Part shown: positions 1-6,556 of the stretch, piece by piece
Numbering within the stretch: position 1 is the first letter of the stretch
Layout of the letters: every line of letters begins with the position of its first letter
Notes under the pieces: generated by a model
Seen by the model: only the letters and a program-made list of their open reading frames with translations
Databases searched by the model: none
What the model was told of the DNA's origin: nothing
Translations under genes and position numbers: made by a program
Assembly (NCBI GenBank): GCA_045632525.1
Contig: JAZQWV010000085.1
Span: forward strand, 1-17,729
Source: Fimenecus sp045632525
GTDB taxonomy: Bacteria > Bacillota > Clostridia > Oscillospirales > Acutalibacteraceae
Length of the DNA: 17,729 bases
Direction: 5' to 3'

Positions 1-137
1 CCTTTGGCTCAACAAGCGTGAATATTGTAGTAAAAGATGCAGAGTTAACTCAGGCAAAGGTTGCGCAGATACTTGATGTTGTTACAACCGAAACTCAGTA
101 CACGGCAAGCGAAGTAAAAGTAATTCAGGCAGAATAA
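1..137 (+). CDS. C-terminal end of an unidentified protein (5' end outside window)
   Basis: The reading frame starts at base 3 and is open to a TAA at 135-137, giving 44 residues that begin FGSTSVNIVVK and end VKVIQAE. The fragment alternates hydrophobic and charged residues in a way that suits a beta-strand/helix/beta-strand end domain. No motif identifies a family. It ends just before a perfect hairpin that it shares with the convergent rpmB gene, so it is probably the last gene of its operon. I do not recognise it. Confidence 0.6.
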   Translation, partial: FGSTSVNIVVKDAELTQAKVAQILDVVTTETQYTASEVKVIQAE

Positions 138-142
138 CAAAA

Positions 143-169
143 AAAGCTGTTACATTACGTAACAGCTTT
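143..169 (-). terminator. Rho-independent terminator of rpmB, probably bidirectional
   Basis: The arms AAAGCTGTTAC (143-153) and GTAACAGCTTT (159-169) are perfectly complementary over 11 bp, with the 5-base loop ATTAC. On the minus strand the hairpin is followed by a run of T (the A-rich 139-145 of the plus strand), which suits rpmB. On the plus strand TTAATTT follows, which is weaker but may serve the upstream gene. Confidence 0.85.
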
Positions 170-185
170 AATTTGTGCAAATGAA

Positions 186-374
186 TTACAGTGCTCTTGT
201 AACCTTACCTGAACGAAGGCAACGAGTGCAAGCATAAACTCTCTTAGGAGAGCCGTTTACAACTGCTTTAACTCTTTTAACGTTTGGTTTCCATGTTCTG
301 TTTGAACGTCTGTGTGAGTGAGAAACCTTGATGCCGAAAGCAACGTCTTTACCACAATATTCGCATTTTGCCAT
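186..374 (-). CDS. rpmB: 50S ribosomal protein L28, zinc-ribbon (four-Cys) form
   Basis: This 62-residue protein of the large ribosomal subunit begins MAKCEYCGKDV and has the family core SHSHRRSNRTWKPN. Two CxxC pairs (C4/C7 and C49/C52) mark the zinc-binding version of L28. The length fits the family. An ATG at 374 follows an excellent AAGGAGGT site (plus-strand cacctcctt at 383-391). A longer in-frame reading to base 506 would run through this site and the promoter, so it is rejected. The gene is transcribed away from recA, stands alone, and ends at the hairpin at 143-169. Identification is by sequence recognition and is very secure. Confidence 0.97.
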   Translation of the reverse strand: MAKCEYCGKDVAFGIKVSHSHRRSNRTWKPNVKRVKAVVNGSPKRVYACTRCLRSGKVTRAL

Positions 375-428
375 TTTAAAGGCACCTCCTTGTATACGGG
401 GATAAATAATCAAATTACAACAAGAGAC

Positions 429-457
429 ATTATAACAGTTACTTTCGCAAATTGCAA
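429..457 (-). promoter_or_regulatory. Sigma-A-type promoter of rpmB
   Basis: On the minus strand TTGCAA (plus 452-457) and TATAAT (plus 429-434) are separated by exactly 17 bp. This would start transcription near 422, about 50 bases before the rpmB ATG. The -10 is a perfect consensus. Confidence 0.8.
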
Positions 458-500
458 GTGTTTTTGTAAAAAATATTTTAAATAAAATATAAAAAAGTTC

Positions 501-529
501 TTGCAATATTAAAAGAAATAATATATAAT
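501..529 (+). promoter_or_regulatory. Sigma-A-type promoter of recA operon
   Basis: TTGCAA at 501-506 and TATAAT at 524-529 are 17 bp apart, so transcription should start near 536. The SOS box at 540-551 lies just downstream of the -10 and over the start region, where a bound repressor would block the promoter. Confidence 0.82.
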
Positions 530-539
530 ACTATCAAAC

Positions 540-551
540 GAACATTTGTAC
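540..551. promoter_or_regulatory. SOS box (LexA/DinR operator) of recA
   Basis: GAACATTTGTAC matches the Gram-positive LexA operator GAAC-N4-GTTC with one mismatch. The flanking C and G extend the dyad to CGAAC/GTACG. Its position across the predicted transcription start fits repression. No lexA gene is in the window, so the regulator is inferred from the known family operator. Confidence 0.8.
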
Positions 552-569
552 GATTGAGAGGAACAAAAT

Positions 570-1670
570 ATGGCTGATAAGAAAAAAGCTCTTGAAACTG
601 CTTTGTTACAGATAGAGAAGAATTATGGTAAAGGCGCTGTTATGCGTTTGGGCGAAAGTGGTGCGTTGAATATCGAAGCAATCCCAACTGGCTCAATCTC
701 ACTTGACACTGCAACTGGTATAGGCGGTTTGCCTCGTGGCAGAATCGTTGAAATCTATGGACCTGAATCTTCTGGTAAAACTACTCTCGCTTTGCAAGTT
801 GTTGCAGAAGCACAAAAAATGGGTGGCGAAGCAGCATTCATCGACGCTGAACACGCTCTCGACCCTGAATATGCACAAAACCTTGGTGTTGATGTTAATT
901 CACTTCTTGTTTCACAACCTGATAACGGTGAACAGGCTCTTGAAATTGCAGAAGCACTTGCTCGTTCAGGTGCTCTTGATGTAATTATCGTTGACTCTGT
1001 TGCAGCACTTGTTCCTCGTGCAGAAATCGAAGGTGATATGGGCGATAGCCATGTTGGTCTTCACGCTCGTCTTATGTCACAGGCTCTTCGTAAGCTTGCA
1101 GGTGTAATCAACAAGTCAAACACAGTTGTAATCTTCATTAACCAGCTTCGCGAAAAGGTTGGCGTTGTTTATGGCAACCCTGAAGTTACAACAGGTGGTC
1201 GTGCTCTTAAATTCTATGCAACAATCAGAATTGATGTGCGCCGTGTTGAACAGCTTAAAGGACAGGGTAATGAATTTATCGGTTCAAGAACAAGAGCAAA
1301 GATTGTTAAGAATAAGGTAGCCCCTCCATTCAAAGAAGCAGAATTTGATATTATGTATGGTGAAGGCATTTCAAAAATTGGTGAAATCGTTGACCTTGGT
1401 GTTAAATTCGATATTCTCAAAAAAAGTGGCGCTTGGTTCTATTATGGTGAAGAGCGTCTTGGTCAGGGTAGAGAAAATGTTAAAATTCTCTTTAAACAAC
1501 AACCTGAGCTTGCAAATGAAATCGAAGAAAAAATCCGCGTAAAAATGCAAGAAGTGGTAAACACAAGAAAAAACAGCACACCAATAGCACAACCTGAACT
1601 TGTGAAAGTACCAACAACAAAGGCAGCAGCAAGAGCAACTCTTGATATTGCTGTGGATGATGACGAATAA
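570..1670 (+). CDS. recA: Recombinase RecA
   Basis: RecA polymerises on single-stranded DNA, carries out homologous strand exchange and triggers LexA self-cleavage in the SOS response. The 366 residues include the Walker A motif GPESSGKT (64-71), a Walker B strand ending VIIVDSVAAL (about 137-146), the DNA-binding L2 segment with GNPEVTTGGRALKFY, and an acidic C-terminal tail ending DVAVDDDE-like (IAVDDDE). Length and order fit the bacterial family. The ATG at 570 follows a GAGAGG site. The stop overlaps the first base of the recX ATG, so the two are translationally coupled. The SOS box just upstream predicts DNA-damage induction. Internal short frames in other phases are shadows of this gene. 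Confidence 0.99.
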   Translation: MADKKKALETALLQIEKNYGKGAVMRLGESGALNIEAIPTGSISLDTATGIGGLPRGRIVEIYGPESSGKTTLALQVVAEAQKMGGEAAFIDAEHALDPEYAQNLGVDVNSLLVSQPDNGEQALEIAEALARSGALDVIIVDSVAALVPRAEIEGDMGDSHVGLHARLMSQALRKLAGVINKSNTVVIFINQLREKVGVVYGNPEVTTGGRALKFYATIRIDVRRVEQLKGQGNEFIGSRTRAKIVKNKVAPPFKEAEFDIMYGEGISKIGEIVDLGVKFDILKKSGAWFYYGEERLGQGRENVKILFKQQPELANEIEEKIRVKMQEVVNTRKNSTPIAQPELVKVPTTKAAARATLDIAVDDDE

Positions 1671-2296
1671 TGAAATTATCTGTAAAACAAGGTAAAGCCA
1701 ATAAAATTCATATCTATGTTGACGAAGAATATCGCGCAACCGTTGATAGTGATTTTTGGTATTCAGAAAAATACAGAAATTATAAAGAAATAAACGAAGA
1801 AGAACTGACCGAGTTGCTTAACACGGTCAGTTTTCGTCGTGCTTATAACAAAGGGCTTGATTTTCTCTCTCGTCGTCCCTTTGGTACAAAAGAATTAATC
1901 AAGAAACTTTGCGAAAAAGGGCACGAAAAAGAGTCGGCGCAAAAAGCTTGCGAAAGACTCCTTGAATTAGGACTTTTAAATGATGAAGAATATGCCCGAA
2001 TTCTTGCAAACGATTTGCTCGAAAGAAAAAGTTATAGCATAAAACGAATCAAACAAGAATTGGCATTTCGTGGCATAGACCGTGAAATTGTGGAAAATAC
2101 AGTCGATACTCTTGACAATGACCCACAAAAAAGTATTATAATATTGGTTAAGAAAAAATATATAAATAAACTAAATAACGAAAAGGGCAAAAAAAGAACA
2201 GTTGACGCACTTTTGAGGCTTGGCTATTCTTATTCTGATATAAAAAATGCCCTAAATACTATTTCTGAATTTGACGGAGAAGATTTTTATGAATAA
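1670..2296 (+). CDS. recX: RecA-regulating protein RecX
   Basis: RecX binds RecA filaments and modulates (usually limits) strand exchange. The 208-residue product shows the helical repeat architecture of the family: RPFGTKELIKKL (about residues 70-81) with LGLLNDEEYARILANDLL (about 98-115), then SIKRIKQELAFRGI, and a third repeat ending LLRLGYSYSDIKNAL. The N-terminal 50 residues form the extra beta-rich region common in Firmicutes RecX. The ATG at 1670 shares one base with the recA TAA, and the gene in turn overlaps rimO by 8 bases, so recA-recX-rimO is a tightly coupled unit. There is no separate ribosome binding site beyond the end of recA, which supports coupling. Confidence 0.93.
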   Translation: MKLSVKQGKANKIHIYVDEEYRATVDSDFWYSEKYRNYKEINEEELTELLNTVSFRRAYNKGLDFLSRRPFGTKELIKKLCEKGHEKESAQKACERLLELGLLNDEEYARILANDLLERKSYSIKRIKQELAFRGIDREIVENTVDTLDNDPQKSIIILVKKKYINKLNNEKGKKRTVDALLRLGYSYSDIKNALNTISEFDGEDFYE

Positions 2297-3614
2297 AAAA
2301 ATCGGTATGATTTCACTCGGCTGTCCCAAAAATCAGGTTGACGCTGAAATAATGCTCTCAAAACTTCAAAAAGACGGTTTCCAATTTGTCAGCGACCCAT
2401 TAGAAGCTGACTTGATTATTGTCAACACTTGTGGATTCATTGAAGATGCAAAAAAAGAGTCCATTGAGAATATTCTTGATATGATTTCATATAAAGAAGA
2501 TTATCCTGAAATCAAAGTTTTGGTTACAGGCTGTCTTGCCCAGCGTTATCAAGGTCAAATTTTTGAAGAAATTCCCGAAGTTGATGGCGTAATCGGTATC
2601 GGTGCAAATGAAGACATCTGCGAAATCTGTCATAAAATGCTAGACGGTGAAAAAGCAGAGAGTTTTCCACCAAAAGAAAACCTTAAAATCGAAGGTGACC
2701 GTGTTCTTACAACTCCACCTTATTCTGCTTATCTTAAAATCGCAGAAGGTTGCTCAAATCATTGCACTTATTGTGCAATTCCTAGCATTCGTGGACCATT
2801 CAGAAGTAGACCAAGCGAAAGCATTATTGCCGAAGCAAAAGATTTAGCTGAAAAGGGTGTTAAAGAGCTTGTTGTTGTGGCTCAGGATACAACTCGTTAT
2901 GGTGAAGATTTATATGGCAAAAATGCACTTGTGCCATTGCTTAAAGCACTTTCAATGGTTGATGGTATCGAGTGGATTAGACTTTTATATCTCTATCCTG
3001 AAAGAATTGACGACGCACTAATTGATGAAATCGCAAATAACGAAAAAATCGTTAAATATATGGATATTCCGTTGCAACATTGCAACCAAAATGTGCTTAA
3101 AAGAATGAATCGTCACGGTGACCGTGAATCCCTTACAGCACTTCTCAACAAAATCCGTGAAAAAATAGATGGTGTTACTATCCGAACAACATTTATTGCA
3201 GGTTTCCCCGGTGAAACTGAAGAAGAATTCAATGAACTCTGTGAATTTGTTGAAGAGATGCGTTTTGAGAGAATGGGTTGCTTTGCTTATTCAGAAGAAG
3301 AGGGCACACCTGCAGCGAAACTCGACGGTATGATGGATTATGAAATCCGTGCAGACCGTGCAGATATTATTAACGAAAGACAAAATGTAATTCTTGATGA
3401 ACTCAATGAAAGCCTAGTTGGTAAAATTTTGCCTACAATTGTTGAGGGATATGATGCATATTCTGACTCATACTATGGCAGAACAACAATGGATGCTCCC
3501 GAAATTGACACATTGATTTATTTCACTTGTGGTTATGAACTCGACGACGGTGATATTATCGAAGTTGAAGTTATGAATGTCATTGATGGCGAGTTAACAG
3601 GTGAGGTTGTATAA
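2289..3614 (+). CDS. rimO: Ribosomal protein S12 methylthiotransferase RimO (radical SAM)
   Basis: RimO adds a methylthio group to the conserved Asp of ribosomal protein S12, using two [4Fe-4S] clusters and S-adenosylmethionine. The 441-residue product has the N-terminal methylthiotransferase domain with C12 (in ISLGCPKNQVD), C48 (NTCGF) and C82 (TGCLAQRY). It then has the radical-SAM motif C155-x3-C159-x2-C162 and a C-terminal TRAM-like region. The SLGCPKNxVD signature favours RimO over MiaB. The ATG at 2289 lies 8 bases after GGAGA (2276-2280); a TTG at 2271 is in frame but has no comparable site. The gene overlaps recX by 8 bases, which would place an S12-modifying enzyme in the SOS operon. 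Confidence 0.95.
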   Translation: MNKKIGMISLGCPKNQVDAEIMLSKLQKDGFQFVSDPLEADLIIVNTCGFIEDAKKESIENILDMISYKEDYPEIKVLVTGCLAQRYQGQIFEEIPEVDGVIGIGANEDICEICHKMLDGEKAESFPPKENLKIEGDRVLTTPPYSAYLKIAEGCSNHCTYCAIPSIRGPFRSRPSESIIAEAKDLAEKGVKELVVVAQDTTRYGEDLYGKNALVPLLKALSMVDGIEWIRLLYLYPERIDDALIDEIANNEKIVKYMDIPLQHCNQNVLKRMNRHGDRESLTALLNKIREKIDGVTIRTTFIAGFPGETEEEFNELCEFVEEMRFERMGCFAYSEEEGTPAAKLDGMMDYEIRADRADIINERQNVILDELNESLVGKILPTIVEGYDAYSDSYYGRTTMDAPEIDTLIYFTCGYELDDGDIIEVEVMNVIDGELTGEVV

Positions 3615-3628
3615 GTTTTTATAAAATC

Positions 3629-3657
3629 TTGCAATTTGTAAATCTTTGTGATATAAT
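3629..3657 (+). promoter_or_regulatory. Sigma-A-type promoter of the cysE-cysS T-box leader
   Basis: TTGCAA (3629-3634) and TATAAT (3652-3657) are 17 bp apart, starting 15 bases after the rimO stop. A start near 3664 puts the whole T-box in the transcript. A second TATAAT-like box lies at 3662-3667 but lacks a well-spaced -35. No terminator is visible after rimO, so some readthrough from the recA operon is possible. Confidence 0.78.
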
Positions 3658-3663
3658 TCCATA

Positions 3664-3889
3664 TAATATTGTAAAGACTATGACCGAAAAGAGTAGCAAT
3701 AGTGTTTTTATCAGAGATTATGGGTCACCGGCTGAAAGCCCATTTTAAAAAACTTTTGTGAAGTGCATTCGTGAGTCGGTGTGGGGAAATACACACCCGT
3801 TAGCTGCGTTAAAGTATTTGAGTTATAAATCGAAGTGGAACCGCGATTATTCGCCTTCGTCTGTGTAATAGCAGATGAAGGCGTTTTTA
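3664..3889 (+). promoter_or_regulatory. T-box riboswitch, tRNA-Cys specific
   Basis: The leader holds the conserved T-box sequence AAGTGGAACCGCG (3833-3845). Stem I is closed by ACCGA (3683-3687) with TCGGT (3776-3780). Inside it lie an AGAGA segment (3713-3717) and, near the 3' side, a GAAG-TGC-A specifier region with TGC, a cysteine codon, at 3764-3766. The acceptor-pairing bases read TGGA (3836-3839). The variable last A would pair with U73, the discriminator base of tRNA-Cys, which agrees independently with the specifier. A GGTGTG/CACACC hairpin (3778-3783/3792-3797) follows Stem I. Uncharged tRNA-Cys should favour the antiterminator and allow cysE-cysS expression. The specifier call is by eye, but the downstream genes support it. 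Confidence 0.92.
3852..3888 (+). terminator. Regulated terminator of the cysteine T-box
   Basis: CGCCTTCGTCTG (3852-3863) pairs with CAGATGAAGGCG (3872-3883) over 12 bp with one G-U, followed by TTTTTA. Its left arm lies just after the T-box sequence, as needed for exclusive terminator/antiterminator folding. Confidence 0.92.
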
Positions 3890-3907
3890 TTTTTTGGAGG
3901 AATATAT

Positions 3908-4552
3908 TTGCTTAAACGACTAATTGAAGATATCCAAACAGTCAAAGAGCGTGACCCTGCAGCAACAGGCATTCTTGAAATTCTTTTCTTATATCCGGGG
4001 CTTAAAGCCATAAGAATGTATCGAGTTGCAAACTGGTTTTATCGTCATAAAATGAGATTTATTGCTCGTGCAATATCTCAACACGCTGTAAAAAAGACTA
4101 ATATTGAAATTCATCCGGGTGCTACAATCGGCAGAAGATTTTTTATCGACCATGGCACAGGGGTTGTAATTGGTGAAACTGCTGAAATTGGTGATGATGT
4201 TACAATTTATCAAGGCGTAACACTTGGTGGTACAGGTAAAGACACAGGTAAACGCCACCCAACAATAGGCAACGGAGTTATGATTGGCTCAGGCGCAAAG
4301 ATTTTAGGGCCATTTAAAGTTGGTGACAATTCAAATATCGCATCAGGCGCAGTTGTACTTGATGAAATTCCTGAAAACTCAACTGCTGTTGGTGTTCCGG
4401 CAAGAGTTATCAAAAGAAACGGTAAACGCGTTGATAATCTTGACCAAGTTCACATTCCTGACCCAGTTTCACAGGAATTCTGCAGACTTAATGCAAAAAT
4501 CGAAAGACTTGAAAAAGAATTAGCTAAGTATAAAGAAGAGAAAGGTGAGTAA
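3908..4552 (+). CDS. cysE: Serine O-acetyltransferase
   Basis: CysE acetylates L-serine with acetyl-CoA, the first step of cysteine synthesis. The 214-residue product is the short Firmicutes form. It has the N-terminal helical DPAA motif (16-19), then a left-handed beta-helix of hexapeptide repeats from about residue 66. The catalytic pair D81-H82 lies in IDHGTGVVIGE, and GVTLGGTGKDTGKRHP holds the usual substrate loop. The TTG at 3908 follows GGAGG (3896-3900) with a 7-base gap. The in-frame ATG at 3875 lies inside the T-box terminator stem and is rejected. The gene overlaps the cysS ribosome binding site, and cysS follows 1 base later. Cysteine feedback inhibition is known for many family members but cannot be read here. 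Confidence 0.96.
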   Translation: MLKRLIEDIQTVKERDPAATGILEILFLYPGLKAIRMYRVANWFYRHKMRFIARAISQHAVKKTNIEIHPGATIGRRFFIDHGTGVVIGETAEIGDDVTIYQGVTLGGTGKDTGKRHPTIGNGVMIGSGAKILGPFKVGDNSNIASGAVVLDEIPENSTAVGVPARVIKRNGKRVDNLDQVHIPDPVSQEFCRLNAKIERLEKELAKYKEEKGE

Positions 4553-4553
4553 T

Positions 4554-5954
4554 ATGAAAATTTTTAACACTCTCACAAGAAGAAAAGAAGAACTTAAAAC
4601 ACTTGTTCCAAACGAATTGAAAGTTTATGCTTGCGGACCAACAGTATATAACTTTATTCATATCGGTAATGCTCGTCCACTTTGCGTGTTCGATACATTC
4701 AGAAGATATATGGAATATCGTGGTTACAAAGTGAATTTCGTACAGAACTTTACTGACATTGACGACAAAATCATTCGTCGTGCAAATGAAGAGGGAACAG
4801 ATTATAAAACAGTTTCAGAGAAATATATTGAAGAATTCTGGGTTGATGCAAAGGGCATGAATGTGCGCGAAGCAACAACTCATCCAAAAGCAACTGAAAA
4901 TATTGACGAAATTATTAATATCGTAAGCACTCTTATCGAAAAAGGCTATGCTTATGCAGTTGATAATGGTGATGTTTATTTCAGTCCAAAACAGTTCAAA
5001 GAATATGGCAAACTCTCTCATCAACCACTTGAAGACCTTGAAGCAGGTGCTCGAATCAATGTTGAAGAAGTTAAACATGAGCCAATGGACTTTGCTCTTT
5101 GGAAGAGTGCAAAACCAGGTGAACCATATTGGGAATCACCTTGGGGACACGGCAGACCAGGTTGGCATATTGAATGTTCAGCAATGGTAAGAAGATATCT
5201 TGGTGAAACAATTGATATTCACTGTGGTGGTCAGGACCTTGTTTTCCCACACCATGAAAACGAAATCGCACAGAGCGAATGCTGCAATGGTGTTCCTTTT
5301 GCAAATTATTGGATGCATAACGGATTTATCAGCGTTGATAATGTTAAGATGTCAAAATCTCTCGGCAACTTCTTCACAGTTCGTGATGTTGCTAACGAAT
5401 ATGGTTATGAGCCAATCCGTTATTTCCTTATTTCTTCACATTACAGAAGCCCAATTAACTATAGTGTTGATATTATTGAACAGTGTAAAGCATCTCTCGT
5501 TCGTCTTTATAATTGCCGTGAGAGTCTTGATTTTGCAATGAAGAATGCTGTGGATACACTTCCAGAAAACGCAGACGAAATCAAAACAAAACTCAATTCT
5601 CGTAAAGACCAGTTTATTGCTGCTATGGATGATGACCTTAACACAGCAGACGCTATCACAGCAATTTTTGAGCTTGTTAAGGATATTAACACAACAGTTA
5701 TCACAGATGCGCCTAATAAAGAACTTGTAGAACTTGCAACAACTCTTTTTGATGAGCTTACAGGTGTTCTTGGTCTTGTTTATAACAGAAAGACAGAAAG
5801 CCTTGATGACGAAATTGAAAAACTCATCGAAGCTCGTACTCAGGCTCGTAAAGATAGAAACTGGGCAGAAGCTGACAGAATCCGTGATGAACTCAAAGCA
5901 CAGGGTATCGTTCTTGAAGATACACCACAAGGTGTAAAGTGGCACAGAGAGTAA
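4554..5954 (+). CDS. cysS: Cysteinyl-tRNA synthetase
   Basis: This class I synthetase charges tRNA-Cys with cysteine. The 466 residues carry the HIGH-type motif HIGN (36-39) and KMSKS (265-269). The zinc ligands match the family positions: C27 (in YACGPTVYN), C208 (IECS), H233 and E237 (FPHHENE). The C-terminal anticodon-binding region ends with WAEADRIRDELKAQGI, typical of CysRS. The ATG at 4554 follows AGGTGA, which lies in the end of cysE. A GTG at 4545 is in frame but is itself part of that site. Co-transcription with cysE behind a Cys T-box ties charging and cysteine supply to the same signal. The stop directly abuts the stop of the convergent lipoprotein gene. Confidence 0.98.
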   Translation: MKIFNTLTRRKEELKTLVPNELKVYACGPTVYNFIHIGNARPLCVFDTFRRYMEYRGYKVNFVQNFTDIDDKIIRRANEEGTDYKTVSEKYIEEFWVDAKGMNVREATTHPKATENIDEIINIVSTLIEKGYAYAVDNGDVYFSPKQFKEYGKLSHQPLEDLEAGARINVEEVKHEPMDFALWKSAKPGEPYWESPWGHGRPGWHIECSAMVRRYLGETIDIHCGGQDLVFPHHENEIAQSECCNGVPFANYWMHNGFISVDNVKMSKSLGNFFTVRDVANEYGYEPIRYFLISSHYRSPINYSVDIIEQCKASLVRLYNCRESLDFAMKNAVDTLPENADEIKTKLNSRKDQFIAAMDDDLNTADAITAIFELVKDINTTVITDAPNKELVELATTLFDELTGVLGLVYNRKTESLDDEIEKLIEARTQARKDRNWAEADRIRDELKAQGIVLEDTPQGVKWHRE

Positions 5955-6437
5955 TCACACACGGTCACAGAACAAAGTAATCGAATACTGATTGCAAACA
6001 ATTGTATATTTATATTTGCCGACGGTAATGACATTGTTACTGTCGGCATATTTTATTGTATCCGTATTAATTTGACAATTATCAAAAATTGATTTCTGCG
6101 TATCATAATCGTTGCCTGTAAAAACGCAACACATATTACAAAAGAAATTAATGGTATTTGGAATATCCTGTGAGTCAACTGAGAGTAAAGATATTCCCTT
6201 TATATCGTTGTTATTATCTAATGACAGGGTAATAAGTGAAGACCCCAATTCACAAAACAAATTATTATTCTCATTTTCATCAACCCAAAGAATAAAGTCA
6301 GCGGTATCAAGACTATAATCAAATTGAGAATTCATTCTGCTTACGAATTGTTCTAACCCGAATTTACTCTCTTTTGAGCAACCACAAAGAAGAATAAGAA
6401 AAACAGAGATAGTTACCAACAAGATTTTTTTACACAT
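5955..6437 (-). CDS. Small predicted lipoprotein of unknown function
   Basis: The 160-residue product starts MCKKILLVTISVFLILLCGC. It has a charged N-end, a hydrophobic stretch and a lipobox L-C-G-C with the lipidated cysteine at residue 20, so it should be anchored to the outer face of the membrane. The mature part has no motif I recognise. It is rich in Asp, Asn and Ser and has several extra cysteines, including a C-x2-CC cluster (NFFCNMCCVF). The ATG at 6437 follows AGGTGA with 5 bases between. A longer in-frame reading to 6515 lacks this support. It is divergent from the exporter operon, and the two may share the regulatory region at 6438-6556. Its last third overlaps the likely cysS terminator. 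Coding status rests on the lipobox, the start site and the length. Confidence 0.72.
   Translation of the reverse strand: MCKKILLVTISVFLILLCGCSKESKFGLEQFVSRMNSQFDYSLDTADFILWVDENENNNLFCELGSSLITLSLDNNNDIKGISLLSVDSQDIPNTINFFCNMCCVFTGNDYDTQKSIFDNCQINTDTIKYADSNNVITVGKYKYTIVCNQYSITLFCDRV
6017..6058 (+). terminator. Likely terminator of cysE-cysS, inside the convergent lipoprotein gene
   Basis: TGCCGACGGTAA (6017-6028) pairs with TTACTGTCGGCA (6037-6048) over 12 bp with one G-T, with an 8-base loop and then TATTTTATTG. The T-rich tail is on the plus-strand side only, so it reads as a stop for cysS. On the minus strand the same bases encode residues of the lipoprotein. No other hairpin with a T tract is seen after cysS. 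Confidence 0.6.
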
Positions 6438-6477
6438 TTTTATCACCTGATAAATATATGTGGTAAATAATTGCAAG

Positions 6478-6494
6478 TTTACAAATTTTTTACA
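6478..6494 (+). promoter_or_regulatory. Direct-repeat site, possible OmpR/PhoB-family response-regulator box
   Basis: TTTACA at 6478-6483 and 6489-6494 are spaced by 5 bases, an 11-bp (one helical turn) period. The repeat extends to TTTACAAA in both copies. It ends 9 bases upstream of the -35 of the exporter promoter, a normal activator position. TTWACA-N5-TTWACA is the style of the PhoP box and of related OmpR-family sites. The regulator is not in the window, so this is inference. Confidence 0.4.
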
Positions 6495-6503
6495 AATAAT
6501 ATA

Positions 6504-6532
6504 TTGGAATTTCAAGTGATTTGTAGTAGAAT
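6504..6532 (+). promoter_or_regulatory. Predicted promoter of the exporter operon
   Basis: TTGGAA (6504-6509) and TAGAAT (6527-6532) are 17 bp apart, with a start expected near 6539. It is the best-spaced pair before the adaptor gene. The neighbouring 11-bp direct repeat suggests it may be activated. Confidence 0.55.
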
Positions 6533-6556
6533 ATCTTTATATTAAAATAGGAAAGT

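Noticed and set aside
375..506. Long N-terminal extension of rpmB
   Set aside because: It would run through the rpmB ribosome site and promoter. L28 normally starts MAKCE, and the ATG at 374 has a perfect AAGGAGGT.
2271..2288. TTG at 2271 as the rimO start
   Set aside because: No ribosome site at the right distance; ATG 2289 follows GGAGA and gives the standard MiaB/RimO N-terminus.
3875..3907. ATG at 3875 as the cysE start
   Set aside because: It lies inside the right arm of the T-box terminator and has no ribosome site. TTG 3908 follows GGAGG at proper spacing.
5436..5945. 169-residue open frame antisense to cysS
   Set aside because: It is a mirror of the well-conserved cysS codons, Cys/Phe/Ile-rich, with no start signal.
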